The position numbers were made by a program, and so were the translations under genes. A stretch of DNA of 64,000 nt from contig NZ_HG916852.1 in NCBI RefSeq assembly GCF_000577275.2, forward strand, positions 809,001 through 873,000, in the 5' to 3' direction. Of the stretch, positions 40,873 through 49,964 are shown in pieces; the first letter of the stretch is position 1, and every line of letters starts with the position of its first letter. The notes under the pieces were generated by a model, which was not told the origin of the DNA, searched no databases, and saw only the letters and a list, made by a program, of their open reading frames with translations. Source of the DNA: Rhizobium favelukesii (GTDB lineage Bacteria > Pseudomonadota > Alphaproteobacteria > Rhizobiales > Rhizobiaceae).

Positions 40873-42468
40873 ATGAAAAAGATGTCTGTCTTGTTGGCCG
40901 CGACGGTCCTGGCTTCGGCCATGGCATCCGCAGCGTGGTCCAAAACGCTCGTTTACTGCTCCGAGGGCTCGCCGGAAGGCTTCGATCCCGGCATTTACAC
41001 TGCAGGCACCACTTTCGACGCTTCCTCGCGCACGGTCTACAGCCGTCTCGTCGAGTTCCAGCACGGCAAGACCGAAATCGAGCCGGGCCTGGCCGAAAGC
41101 TGGACGGTTTCCGACGACGGCATGGTCTACACCTTCAAGCTCCGTCCGGGCGTCAAGTTCCAGACGACCGAGTTCTTCACGCCAAGCCGCGATCTGAACG
41201 CTGATGACATCGTCTTCTCGTTCGAGCGCCAGTTGAAGGCTGATAGCCCGTGGGCGAAGTATGTCGCTGGCGTTTCCTACGAATATGCGGCAGGCATGGG
41301 CTTCCCCGACCTCATCAAGTCGGTCGAGAAGGTCGACGACCTGACCGTCAAGTTCACGCTGAACCATCCGGAAGCACCGTTCCTCGCTGACCTCGCAATG
41401 GACTTCGCCTCCGTTCTGTCGAAGGAATATGCCGACAAGCTGCAGGCTGACGGCAAGATGGAGCAGATGAACCAGATGCCGCTCGGCACCGGTCCGTACA
41501 CCTTCGTCGCCTACCAACCGGATGCCGTCATCCGCTACAAGGCCAACGAAACCTACTTCAAGGGCAAGGAAAAGATCGACGATCTCGTTTTCGCGATCAC
41601 CCCGGACGCTTCCGTCCGTGCCCAGAAGCTGAAGGCCGGCGAATGCCACATCATGCCGTACCCGAACGCGGCTGACATCAAGGATCTGCAGACCGATTCG
41701 AGCCTGAAGGTTCTGGAACAGCCGGGCCTGAACGTCTCCTACCTCGCCTACAACACGCTTCAGGCTCCGTTCGACAAGGCCGAAGTGCGCAAGGCGCTGA
41801 ACATGGCGATCAACAAGCAGGCGATCGTCGAGGCCGTCTTCCAGGGCGCCGGCCAGGTTGCCAAGAACCCGATCCCGCCGACGATGTGGTCGTATAACGA
41901 CGCCATCAAGGACGACGCCTACAACCCGACCGAGGCCAAGGCCCTGCTCGAAAAGGCTGGCGTCAAGGATCTCAGCATGAAGATCTGGGCAATGCCGGTT
42001 TCGCGTCCGTACATGCTGAACGCACGTCGCGCCGCTGAACTGATGCAGGCTGACCTCGCCAAGGTCGGCGTCAAGGTCGACATCGTTACCCACGAATGGG
42101 CTGAATACCTGAAGCTCTCCAAGGACAAGGCCCGCGACGGTGCTGCGATCCTCGGCTGGACGGGTGACAACGGCGACCCGGACAACTTCCTTGATACCCT
42201 GCTCGGCTGCGAAGCCGTCGGCGGAAACAACCGCGCGCAGTGGTGCAACAAGGAATTCGACGACCTCGTGAAGAAGGCCAAGAAAACCGCTGACGTCGCT
42301 GAGCGCACCAAGCTCTACGAACAAGCTCAGGTCGTCTTCAAGAAGGAAGCTCCGTGGGCGACGATCGATCACTCCACGGAATTCGTACCGATGAGCGCCA
42401 AGGTTTCCGGCTACGTGCAGGATCCGGTTGGTGTTCACCGCTTCGACGGCGTTGATATCGCCGAGTAA
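40873..42468 (+). CDS. dppA: dipeptide/peptide ABC transporter, periplasmic binding protein
   Basis: A 531-residue SBP_bac_5 protein. The signal peptide MKKMSVLLAATVLASAMASA is followed by mature KTLVYCSEGSPEGFDPGIYT. The family signature AESWTVSDDGMVYTFKLRPG is near 65-84, and the C-terminal segment is GWTGDNGDPDNFLDTLLGCE. It is the closest match to DppA among the oligopeptide, dipeptide and nickel binding proteins. First gene of dppABCDF, with strong hairpins separating it from dppB. Confidence 0.9.
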   Translation: MKKMSVLLAATVLASAMASAAWSKTLVYCSEGSPEGFDPGIYTAGTTFDASSRTVYSRLVEFQHGKTEIEPGLAESWTVSDDGMVYTFKLRPGVKFQTTEFFTPSRDLNADDIVFSFERQLKADSPWAKYVAGVSYEYAAGMGFPDLIKSVEKVDDLTVKFTLNHPEAPFLADLAMDFASVLSKEYADKLQADGKMEQMNQMPLGTGPYTFVAYQPDAVIRYKANETYFKGKEKIDDLVFAITPDASVRAQKLKAGECHIMPYPNAADIKDLQTDSSLKVLEQPGLNVSYLAYNTLQAPFDKAEVRKALNMAINKQAIVEAVFQGAGQVAKNPIPPTMWSYNDAIKDDAYNPTEAKALLEKAGVKDLSMKIWAMPVSRPYMLNARRAAELMQADLAKVGVKVDIVTHEWAEYLKLSKDKARDGAAILGWTGDNGDPDNFLDTLLGCEAVGGNNRAQWCNKEFDDLVKKAKKTADVAERTKLYEQAQVVFKKEAPWATIDHSTEFVPMSAKVSGYVQDPVGVHRFDGVDIAE

Positions 42469-42486
42469 TCAAAATTATGCAAAGAT

Positions 42487-42538
42487 GCCCGGCAATCCCG
42501 GGCTTGGCCGGCGGTCAGGTTTGATACCTGACCGCCGG
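42487..42538 (+). terminator. tandem hairpins between dppA and dppB
   Basis: Hairpin 1 is GCCCGG (42487-42492) / CCGGGC (42498-42503). Hairpin 2 is a perfect 13-bp stem at 42508-42520 / 42526-42538 (CCGGCGGTCAGGT with ACCTGACCGCCGG) and a 5-nt loop. No T-run follows, so mRNA stabilisation and differential expression of dppA are more likely than simple termination. Confidence 0.6.
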
Positions 42539-42558
42539 AACACTATGGACACTTGCCA

Positions 42559-43563
42559 ATGTTGCGATTTCTCATCGGACGCCTCGCGATCCTGATCCCA
42601 ACCTTCATCGGCGTTTCGCTCATCGCCTTCTCGTTCATCCGTCTGCTGCCCGGCGATCCGGTCATGCTGATGTCGGGCGAACGTGTGATGGCGCCGGAAC
42701 GTCATGCCCAGGTCATGCATGATCTCGGCCTCGATCGTCCGGTCTACGTGCAATACCTGGATTACCTCGGCAATGTGGTGCAGGGTGATCTCGGTTCGTC
42801 GATCGTCACCAAGCGCCCGGTTCTGCAGGAGTTCGGTTCGCTGTTTCCGGCGACGCTCGAGCTCTCGCTCTGCGCCATCCTGTTTGCCATCGTGCTTGGC
42901 ATCCCCGCTGGCATCTTCGCAGCTGTCAAGCGGGGAACATGGTTCGACCAGGGTGTGATGGGCGTGGCCCTTGTCGGCTATTCGATGCCGATCTTCTGGT
43001 GGGGGCTGCTGCTCATCGTTCTCTTCTCGAATACGCTGCACTGGACCCCTGTGTCTGGCCGCATCTCGCTGATGTATTTCTTCAAGCCGGTTACCGGCTT
43101 CATGCTGATCGACAGCCTGCTGTCCGGCCAGGCCGGCGCATTCAAGTCCGCGTTCGTTTCGTTGATCCTGCCGACGATCGTTCTCGGAACCATCCCGCTT
43201 GCCGTCATCGCGCGGCAGACACGCTCGGCCATGCTTGAAGTGCTGGGAGAAGACTATGTTCGCACCGCACGCTCCAAGGGCCTCGCACCGATACGCGTCG
43301 TCGGCCTGCATGCGCTGCGCAACGCCATGATACCGGTTGTGACTTCGATCGGTCTGCAGGTCGGCGTCCTGCTCGGCGGCGCAATCCTGACGGAAACGAT
43401 CTTCTCCTGGCCGGGTATTGGCAAATGGATGGTCGATGCCGTCTTCAAGCGCGACTACACCGTCGTTCAAGGCGGGCTGCTGCTGATCGCCGGCATCATC
43501 ATGATCGTCAATCTGATCGTCGACCTCATGTACGGTCTCATCAACCCACGTATTCGTTACTAG
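42559..43563 (+). CDS. dppB: dipeptide ABC transporter permease
   Basis: A 334-residue permease starting MLRFLIGRLAILIPTFIGVS with six hydrophobic helices. The conserved loop AMLEVLGEDYVRTARSKGLA near 225-244 is the ATPase-coupling motif of DppB/OppB. The next gene starts 9 nt later. Confidence 0.92.
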   Translation: MLRFLIGRLAILIPTFIGVSLIAFSFIRLLPGDPVMLMSGERVMAPERHAQVMHDLGLDRPVYVQYLDYLGNVVQGDLGSSIVTKRPVLQEFGSLFPATLELSLCAILFAIVLGIPAGIFAAVKRGTWFDQGVMGVALVGYSMPIFWWGLLLIVLFSNTLHWTPVSGRISLMYFFKPVTGFMLIDSLLSGQAGAFKSAFVSLILPTIVLGTIPLAVIARQTRSAMLEVLGEDYVRTARSKGLAPIRVVGLHALRNAMIPVVTSIGLQVGVLLGGAILTETIFSWPGIGKWMVDAVFKRDYTVVQGGLLLIAGIIMIVNLIVDLMYGLINPRIRY

Positions 43564-43572
43564 GAGCGGCTT

Positions 43573-44463
43573 ATGAGTGTGATAACCACCAAGTCGACCC
43601 AACCGTCGGGGCTCTCTGAGTTCTGGTACTACTTCTCTCGCAACAAGGGCGCCGTCATCGGCCTCGGCATCTTTCTGCTGGTCCTTTTTATGGCGATCTT
43701 CGCGCCGTTGATTGCCCCGCATGATCCGAACGTTCCTTTCGACGGCATGCAGCGCGTGCCGCCGGTGTGGTCGGAAAAGGGCAATTCGATGTTCCTGCTC
43801 GGAACGGATGCCGTCGGTCGCGATATGCTTTCGCGTCTGATTTATGGCACGCGCTTCTCGCTGTTCATCGGCCTCGTCGTCGCATCGCTGTCTGCTGTCG
43901 CCGGCGTCCTGCTCGGCCTCGTTGCCGGCTATTTCCGCGGTCGCGTCGACACCTTTATCATGCGCGTCATGGATATCATCCTGGCCTTCCCGTCGTTGCT
44001 GCTGGCCCTCGTGCTGGTCGCCGTCCTGGGTCCCGGCCTGCTGAACGCCATGATCGCCATCTCGATCGTCAATCAGCCGCATTTCGTGCGCCTGACGCGC
44101 GCTGCTGTGATCAGCGAGCGCGAGAAGGAATATGTCGTAGCATCACGCGTGGCGGGCGCCGGTACGTTCCGTCTCATGTTCAAGACCATTCTGCCGAATT
44201 GCTTGGCGCCGCTGATCGTCCAGGCGACGCTCGCATTCTCTGCCGCGATCCTGGATGCCGCGGCTCTCGGCTTCCTCGGCATGGGTGCCCAGCCCCCGAC
44301 ATCAGAGTGGGGCACAATGCTTGCCGACGCGCGTGAATTCTTCCAAAGCTCGCCATGGCTCGTTACTTTCCCGGGTCTCTGCATCCTCATCACCGTTCTC
44401 GCCATCAACCTGATGGGCGACGGTCTGCGAGATGCGCTTGATCCCAAACTGAAGAGGTCCTGA
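43573..44463 (+). CDS. dppC: dipeptide ABC transporter permease
   Basis: A 296-residue permease with an N-terminal OppC_N-type helix (GAVIGLGIFLLVLFMAIFAP), GTDAVGRDMLSRLIYGTRFS near 77-96, and the coupling motif REKEYVVASRVAGAGTFRLM. A TAGGAGCGG site precedes the ATG. Typical DppC length and order. Confidence 0.92.
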   Translation: MSVITTKSTQPSGLSEFWYYFSRNKGAVIGLGIFLLVLFMAIFAPLIAPHDPNVPFDGMQRVPPVWSEKGNSMFLLGTDAVGRDMLSRLIYGTRFSLFIGLVVASLSAVAGVLLGLVAGYFRGRVDTFIMRVMDIILAFPSLLLALVLVAVLGPGLLNAMIAISIVNQPHFVRLTRAAVISEREKEYVVASRVAGAGTFRLMFKTILPNCLAPLIVQATLAFSAAILDAAALGFLGMGAQPPTSEWGTMLADAREFFQSSPWLVTFPGLCILITVLAINLMGDGLRDALDPKLKRS

Positions 44464-44464
44464 G

Positions 44465-45301
44465 ATGGCACTTCTTGAAATTGAAAATCTCGCCGTCGAA
44501 TTCCAGACGTCTACGGGTCCGTTTCGCGCCGTTGATGGTGTGTCGCTGAAGGTAGATGCTGGTGAAGTTCTTGCAATCGTTGGGGAGTCTGGCTCCGGTA
44601 AGTCGGTCTCGATGCTCGCAGCGATGGGGCTTCTGCCGTGGACGGCAAAGGTGACGGCCGACAAGATGGTCTTCGACGGCCGTAATCTGCTTGGCATGTC
44701 GGCAAGCGAACGACGCAAGATCATCGGCAAGGATATGTCGATGATCTTCCAGGAGCCGATCGCCAGCCTCAATCCCTGCTTCACGGTCGGCTTTCAGATC
44801 GAAGAGGTTCTGCGAATCCATCTGGGTCTCGACAAGGCTGCGCGGCGCAAGCGCGCGATCGAGCTGTTCGAGGCCGTTGGCATTCCCAACCCTGCCGAGC
44901 GGCTCGGCCATTACCCGCATCAGATGTCGGGTGGCCAGTGCCAGCGCGTCATGATCGCCATTGCGATCGCCTGCAATCCCAAGCTTCTGATCGCCGACGA
45001 ACCGACGACTGCGCTCGACGTGACCATTCAGAAGCAGATCCTCGATCTCCTGATGCGGCTGCAGACGGAGCATCGGATGGGCCTCATCATGATTACGCAC
45101 AATATGGGCGTCGTCGCCGAGACGGCCGATCGGGTGATCGTTCAATACAAGGGCCGCAAGATGGAAGAGGCCGACGTTCTGTCGCTCTTCGAGTCCCCCA
45201 AGAGCGATTATACCCGGGCACTGCTTGCCGCCCTGCCGGAGAATGCCACCGGCGACCGGCTGCCGACCATCGGCGAGATTTTCAAGGGAGCGGCCCAATG
45301 A
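44465..45301 (+). CDS. dppD: dipeptide ABC transporter ATP-binding protein
   Basis: A 278-residue ABC ATPase. Walker A is [10 protein letters not shown] near residue 40, the signature [20 protein letters not shown] near 155-174, and Walker [13 protein letters not shown]. The family's C-terminal oligopeptide extension is short (about 25 residues beyond the usual ATPase). The signature has C in place of the usual R/Q (GGQCQR), a mild variation also seen in DppD homologues. ATG lies 1 nt after the dppC stop; its own stop overlaps the dppF start. Confidence 0.92.
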   Translation: MALLEIENLAVEFQTSTGPFRAVDGVSLKVDAGEVLAIVGESGSGKSVSMLAAMGLLPWTAKVTADKMVFDGRNLLGMSASERRKIIGKDMSMIFQEPIASLNPCFTVGFQIEEVLRIHLGLDKAARRKRAIELFEAVGIPNPAERLGHYPHQMSGGQCQRVMIAIAIACNPKLLIADEPTTALDVTIQKQILDLLMRLQTEHRMGLIMITHNMGVVAETADRVIVQYKGRKMEEADVLSLFESPKSDYTRALLAALPENATGDRLPTIGEIFKGAAQ

Positions 45302-46137
45302 CGCCAGTCCTCGAAGCAAAGAACATTGTCCGCAACTATTATCTGCCGGGCGGCCTCTTCAAGAAGGAGAGAACCGTACATGCCGTCAAGGGCGTCAGCT
45401 TCAAGGTGGAGCAGGGCAAGACGCTGGCGATCGTCGGCGAAAGCGGTTGCGGCAAGTCTACCCTTGCCCGCATCGTCACGATGATCGATCCGGCGAGTGG
45501 CGGAGACCTGTTCATCGATGGAACGAAAGTCGATATCGCTGCGGGCGATATGACACCGGAAATTCGCCGCAAGGTCCAGATCGTCTTCCAGAACCCATAC
45601 GGTTCGCTCAACCCGCGCAAGAAGATCGGCGACATCCTGATGGAGCCGCTGATCATCAACACCGATACGCCCGCCGCTGAGCGGCGCGAATTGGCGATGG
45701 CGATGCTCAAGAAGGTCGGCCTCCAGGAGATCCATTTCAACCGCTATCCGCATATGTTCTCCGGCGGCCAGCGTCAGCGCATCGCGATCGCCCGCGCTCT
45801 GATGTTGAAGCCGAGGCTCCTGGTTCTCGACGAGCCGGTGTCCGCGCTTGATCTCTCGGTCCAGGCACAGGTGCTCAATCTGCTCGCAGACCTGCAGGAC
45901 GAACTGAACCTCGCCTATGTCTTCATCAGCCACGACCTGTCGGTCGTCCGCTATATGGCCGACGATGTCATGGTGATGTATTTCGGAGAGGCCGTGGAAT
46001 ACGGCACGCGGGATCAGGTTTTCAATGATCCGCAGCACAGCTACACGAAGACATTGTTTGCGGCCACGCCGCGCGCCGATGTCGAAACCATCAGGGCGCG
46101 TATTGCCCGTAAGAATGCCGCCCTGGTAGCTTCGTAG
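45298..46137 (+). CDS. dppF: dipeptide ABC transporter ATP-binding protein
   Basis: A 279-residue second ATPase with Walker A GESGCGKST near residue 47, signature FSGGQRQRIAIARALMLKPR and Walker B LLVLDEPVSALD. GLFKKERTVHAVKGVSFKVE is typical of DppF/OppF. Start and dppD stop overlap as ATGA (45298-45301). Confidence 0.92.
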   Translation: MTPVLEAKNIVRNYYLPGGLFKKERTVHAVKGVSFKVEQGKTLAIVGESGCGKSTLARIVTMIDPASGGDLFIDGTKVDIAAGDMTPEIRRKVQIVFQNPYGSLNPRKKIGDILMEPLIINTDTPAAERRELAMAMLKKVGLQEIHFNRYPHMFSGGQRQRIAIARALMLKPRLLVLDEPVSALDLSVQAQVLNLLADLQDELNLAYVFISHDLSVVRYMADDVMVMYFGEAVEYGTRDQVFNDPQHSYTKTLFAATPRADVETIRARIARKNAALVAS

Positions 46138-46192
46138 GCAGGGTTCGCCAGCGTTGGCGGCACCGGTGCCGGAGTGATGAGCGAGATGAGCG

Positions 46193-46735
46193 ATGCCAGA
46201 GACTAATGGGACCCCTTACGCCATCATCGTCATGGGTGTCAGTGGTTGCGGCAAATCGTCCATTGGCCTGAGAATTTCGGAAGCCCTCGGCATGCAATTT
46301 GTCGAGGGCGACCAGCTTCATCCGGCATCGAATGTCGAGAAGATGTCGAAGGGCATTCCGCTGACGGACGACGACCGCATGCCTTGGCTCGATCTGATCG
46401 GTCAAACGATGAAAGCGTCGCTTGATCGCGGACAGGGCGTTGTCGTTTCCTGCTCGGCGTTGAAGCGCATTTATCGCGACCGGCTGCGCAAGGCGGTGAA
46501 TGGCAATCTGTTTTTCGTCTATCTGTCGGGCTCGAAGGAGCTGTTGACGAAACGAATGGGCGAGCGCAAGGGCCACTTCATGCCCCCATCGTTGCTGGAA
46601 AGCCAACTCGCGACACTCGAAGTGCCAACCGGTGAGCCCGGCGTCGTGACCGTCGATATCGACGATACGATCGGAGGGATCGCGGAGACAGCGCTCCGCG
46701 ATCTCAATATCTTAAGCCGATGGCCTAAAATCTGA
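46193..46735 (+). CDS. gntK: gluconokinase
   Basis: A 180-residue GntK-type kinase that phosphorylates gluconate to 6-phosphogluconate, feeding the edd pathway at the left end of the window. The P-loop IVMGVSGCGKSSIG is near residues 12-25, then FVEGDQLHPASNVEKMSKGI and LTDDDRMPWLDLI, with VSCSALKRIYRDRLR near 85-99. It starts 55 nt after dppF in the same direction; co-transcription is uncertain. Confidence 0.93.
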   Translation: MPETNGTPYAIIVMGVSGCGKSSIGLRISEALGMQFVEGDQLHPASNVEKMSKGIPLTDDDRMPWLDLIGQTMKASLDRGQGVVVSCSALKRIYRDRLRKAVNGNLFFVYLSGSKELLTKRMGERKGHFMPPSLLESQLATLEVPTGEPGVVTVDIDDTIGGIAETALRDLNILSRWPKI

Positions 46736-46757
46736 ATCCTGATTTAGATAAAGAGAT

Positions 46758-46806
46758 AGAGCAGGATTTCAGCGGAAAACCGCTCACACTTTCGGCATCC
46801 CGCTCT
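46758..46806. repeat. short palindromic intergenic repeat element
   Basis: The outer arms AGAGCAGGAT (46758-46767) and ATCCCGCTCT (46797-46806) pair at nine of ten positions. Inside is a perfect AGCGG-AAAA-CCGCT hairpin (46771-46784). This layout resembles the short dispersed palindromes common between genes in Rhizobiaceae chromosomes. Membership of a named family (RIME-like) is a guess. Confidence 0.5.
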
Positions 46807-46926
46807 CGCCGTCGGTCCGTAGCAGGACTGTCTTCTCGAAGAAGAAATGCGGCCGCAGGCGGACCCCGATGACGTTGCCGGCAAATGCCGCCACTGCATA
46901 GCGGCTGCCCGCTATGCAGGCGTTGC

Positions 46927-48174
46927 TTATGGGTTGAAGCGCTGCGGCGAATAGGCAGAAATGTCGATGAACGGCGCCCCACCGGTGATCACTTCCGCTA
47001 GGACGCGGCCGGTGACCGGCCCGAGCGTCAACCCGTGATGTGCGTGGCCGAATGCGAACCATAATCCGTCGTGTCGGGGCGCCTTTCCAATGATGGGCAA
47101 CATATCAGGCGTGCAGGGGCGGGCGCCCATCCATGGCTCCGGATCAAGCCTTTCGCCGAGCGGAAAGACCGTTCGTGCCACCTTCTCGGCACGGTCGAGC
47201 TGCACGGGTGTCTTCGGCGCATCCAGCGCGGCGAATTCAGCACCAGTCGTCAGCCGGATACCGCGGCTCATCGGTGCAAGGAAGTAACCCCGCTCAGCAT
47301 CGAGCGTCCAGTTGTTGAGGGTCGCATTGTTTGCCGCGGCATAGTGCATGTGATAGCCGCGCTTGACGCCGAGCGGGAAGGCGTAGCCGAGCCGACGTGT
47401 CGCAACCGCGGCCCAGGGGCCGAGCGCCAGGACCACATCCTCCGCGTCCAGCGGGCCTTCGCTGGTCACCACCCGCCAGCTCGCGCCGGAGCGACCAAGG
47501 GAGTTGGCGTCACCGCTGACACACCTGCCGCCGAGGCTCTCGAAATAGGAGCGATAGGCTATCGTCAAGCCGTGCGGGTCGAGCACCGACCATGGATCAC
47601 GCCACCGCAGGCCGCCGAGGAAATCTCCCTTGATATGGGGTTCGAGCCGCGCCACGGCGGCGGCGTCCAACTGCTCGTGCATGACCCCGAACTCGGCCCG
47701 CAGCCGCTCGGCCTCGGCGAATTCGGCATCGCGCCGGCCGGCCGTGCGGAAGATTTCCATCCAGCCATCCTTGCGGATCAGATGCTGCGCATTGGACGCT
47801 TCGATCAGATCGTTGTGCTCGGAAATCGAGTGCTCGATGAGCGGGGCATAGGCGCGGGAGATCATCTCGTGGCGCTTGGCATTGGAATTCCACCAGTAGC
47901 GGGCGAGGAAGGCAAGCTGCCCCGGCAACGCCTTGAGGTGATAGTGGGCGTCGATACGGTTGTTGAAGGCGTAGCGTATCAAAAGGCCGAACTGCTGCGG
48001 AAAGCCATATGGCACGACGCCTTCGCGCTGAATGAGACCGGCGTTGCCGAACGAGGTTTCATTGCCTGGCGCCTTGCGGTCGATCAACGTCACCTGCAGC
48101 CCCCGGCGCTGCATGTGAATGGCCGTCGATACGCCGACGATGCCGGCGCCAAGTACAATTGCGTTCTTTGTCAT
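46927..48174 (-). CDS. FAD-dependent D-amino-acid dehydrogenase-like protein
   Basis: A 415-residue DadA-like DAO flavoprotein. The Rossmann motif is VLGAGIVGVSTAIHMQRRG near residue 6, then GNETSFGNAGLIQREGVVPY near 43, and the C-terminal FAD contact GLWFAFGHAHHGLTLGPVTG. It probably oxidises a D-amino acid or a cyclic imino acid such as hydroxyproline, donating electrons to the chain; the substrate is not visible. I start at MTKNAIVLG (48174). It stands alone on the minus strand. Confidence 0.83.
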   Translation of the reverse strand: MTKNAIVLGAGIVGVSTAIHMQRRGLQVTLIDRKAPGNETSFGNAGLIQREGVVPYGFPQQFGLLIRYAFNNRIDAHYHLKALPGQLAFLARYWWNSNAKRHEMISRAYAPLIEHSISEHNDLIEASNAQHLIRKDGWMEIFRTAGRRDAEFAEAERLRAEFGVMHEQLDAAAVARLEPHIKGDFLGGLRWRDPWSVLDPHGLTIAYRSYFESLGGRCVSGDANSLGRSGASWRVVTSEGPLDAEDVVLALGPWAAVATRRLGYAFPLGVKRGYHMHYAAANNATLNNWTLDAERGYFLAPMSRGIRLTTGAEFAALDAPKTPVQLDRAEKVARTVFPLGERLDPEPWMGARPCTPDMLPIIGKAPRHDGLWFAFGHAHHGLTLGPVTGRVLAEVITGGAPFIDISAYSPQRFNP

Positions 48175-48248
48175 TGCAGGGCAGTCCACTTATTGCAAGC
48201 AATGAAAATGCCGCTCCGACGCGCTGCAAGCAAACGAAAAATCTCGTT

Positions 48249-48752
48249 TCATTTCAAAAACATTGTCGTTTTCAGCGCCTCGTTTTCGGCTTTGATGCGG
48301 ACATAAAGCACTGCCGCGTTGAGCACCGAGAATATCGCCGCGTAGACGGGCATCCCGAAGGCTAGAGGAAGCACGGCGATCTCGCCTACCACGACAGCAT
48401 AATTCGGATGGGCCATGAACCGGTAGGGACCGCTGCTGACAAGTGGAGCGCTCGGCAGCACGATAATGCGTGTCGTCCATCGCCCCTTGAGCGTGCCGAT
48501 GACCCAGAGCCGGCCTGCCTGTAGAACGATGAAAATGGCAAACCATATCGGGTCGACCGGGCGGCCCATCGCCAGCAACCACAATCCGGCTATCCAGCAG
48601 CTATGCAGGGCCACCATGTAAGGATAGTGCTGCGGCGCGACCTCCTTCGCACCGCTGCTCAGAAGCAACTGCGTATTGTGACGGGCAAGGGCAAGTTCCG
48701 CGAGGCGCTGTGCCGTCACGAAGGCGAGGAGTGCAACGGAGGGCCACATCAT
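48249..48752 (-). CDS. isoprenylcysteine carboxyl methyltransferase-family membrane protein
   Basis: A 167-residue protein with about four membrane helices and the ICMT/PEMT core GPYRFMAHPNYAVVVGEIAV near residues 108-127 followed by ENEALKTTMF. Its start overlaps the stop of the type III polyketide synthase gene (ATGA at 48749-48752). Such pairs occur in bacteria where the methyltransferase O-methylates an alkylresorcinol or pyrone made by the synthase; that is an inference here. Confidence 0.82.
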   Translation of the reverse strand: MMWPSVALLAFVTAQRLAELALARHNTQLLLSSGAKEVAPQHYPYMVALHSCWIAGLWLLAMGRPVDPIWFAIFIVLQAGRLWVIGTLKGRWTTRIIVLPSAPLVSSGPYRFMAHPNYAVVVGEIAVLPLAFGMPVYAAIFSVLNAAVLYVRIKAENEALKTTMFLK

Positions 48753-49801
48753 GCAACCCTCTTCAAGGTCACACAGCTTGCGGTAAAACCCGGCCCCATG
48801 GCGACCATCGCGCTGCGCTCCGGTAGCCCTGCCTTCAGGGCACGCTCGAGCACGAAGAGAATCGTGGGCGACGACATGTTGCCATATTCGGCAAGTACCG
48901 CGCGCTCGTGATCCAGAGTTCCCGATTCAAGCGACAGCGCGCTTTCCAGGGCTGCAAGCACCCTTGTGCCGCCGGGATGGCAGATGAAGCGATCTATATC
49001 CCGTCGCGAGAGGCCGTTGCGCGCTAATATCCCGTCAACGGCCGGGCCGAGTTCCGCCTCGGCAAAGGGCGGCAGCGATTGGGCAAGAACCACGCCGAAG
49101 CCGGTGTCGTCGATCTTCCAGCCCATGATGCCAAGCGTATCGGGGAAAAGATGTTCGCCCGTCGACTCAACCTCAGCCTTGCCCTCCGGTCCCGCCCGGA
49201 GAATGCAGGCGGCGGCGCCGTCGCCGAAAAGCGCCGTGGCGATGATGTTCGCGCGCGTCAGCTCGTCCAGCCGAAACGCCAGCGTGCAAAGTTCGACTGT
49301 TACGAAAAGCACTGTCTTGCCTGGCCGATCCTGGGCAAACCGCGAGGCAATGGCGAAGCCGGAAACGCCCGCGGCGCAGCCGAGCCCGAACACGGGAACG
49401 CGTTCGATGTCCGAGCGAAAGCCCATCCTCTGTGCGAGCTGTGCATCGAGGCTCGGTGTCGCAATCCCGGTGGACGAGATGGTGACGATGCAGTCGACGT
49501 CGCGTCCCTGCAGGCCCGCCTGCTTCAGTGCATTGGTGGTTGTCTCGAAAAACAGGCTGCGCGCCACCTCGCCATAGGCTTCCATCCGGTCCTGCCAGCC
49601 ATGCGGCTCGATGAACCATTCCAGGGGACGGGCGGCATAGCGTTTCCGGATGCCCGCATTGTCAAAGACGCTGGCGAGATGCGAAAAGTCCCTGAAGCGG
49701 GACGAGAACAGGCGAGCGGAGGTCTCCGCTGCTTCCTTTTGTGTAATGACATGCTCGGGCGTCGCGACGGCAAGGCTCAGTAATTTTACGGTATCGCTCA
49801 C
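48749..49801 (-). CDS. type III polyketide synthase (chalcone synthase-like)
   Basis: A 350-residue thiolase-fold enzyme. The catalytic triad is visible: Cys in FGLGCAAGVSG near residue 142, His in DRFICHPGGTRVL near 274 and Asn in AEYGNMSSPTILFVLE near 307. Bacterial relatives make alkylresorcinols or alkylpyrones from fatty acyl-CoA and malonyl-CoA. The start is GTG at 49801 with AAGGAG 6 nt upstream. It forms a two-gene operon with the ICMT-family methyltransferase. A GGAAC-N18-TT element upstream suggests general-stress sigma control. Confidence 0.9.
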   Translation of the reverse strand: MSDTVKLLSLAVATPEHVITQKEAAETSARLFSSRFRDFSHLASVFDNAGIRKRYAARPLEWFIEPHGWQDRMEAYGEVARSLFFETTTNALKQAGLQGRDVDCIVTISSTGIATPSLDAQLAQRMGFRSDIERVPVFGLGCAAGVSGFAIASRFAQDRPGKTVLFVTVELCTLAFRLDELTRANIIATALFGDGAAACILRAGPEGKAEVESTGEHLFPDTLGIMGWKIDDTGFGVVLAQSLPPFAEAELGPAVDGILARNGLSRRDIDRFICHPGGTRVLAALESALSLESGTLDHERAVLAEYGNMSSPTILFVLERALKAGLPERSAMVAMGPGFTASCVTLKRVA

Positions 49802-49889
49802 GGAATACTCCTTCTGGCCGGCGCGTGAGCGGCTAACACCTCAGCCCTGCATTTATTCGGTGGCGCCGGGACCGCGCGACGAGAAAAAG

Positions 49890-49914
49890 AAGAGCCGCCA
49901 TCGAATAAAGTTCC
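49890..49914 (-). promoter_or_regulatory. EcfG/RpoE2-type promoter candidate for the polyketide operon
   Basis: On the minus strand GGAAC (49914-49910) is followed after exactly 18 nt by TT (49891-49890), fitting the GGAAC-N18/19-TT pattern of the rhizobial general stress sigma factor RpoE2. It would start transcription about 80 nt before the GTG of the polyketide synthase. Confidence 0.5.
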
Positions 49915-49964
49915 GGGCAACAGTGTTCATTCGGCGCCAACGTCATTTTCCTAGGAGATATCCC

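Noticed and set aside
40840..44082. two frames of over 530 codons antisense to dppA and dppBC
   Set aside because: Shadows of the strongly biased dpp genes; no independent start signals or protein family.
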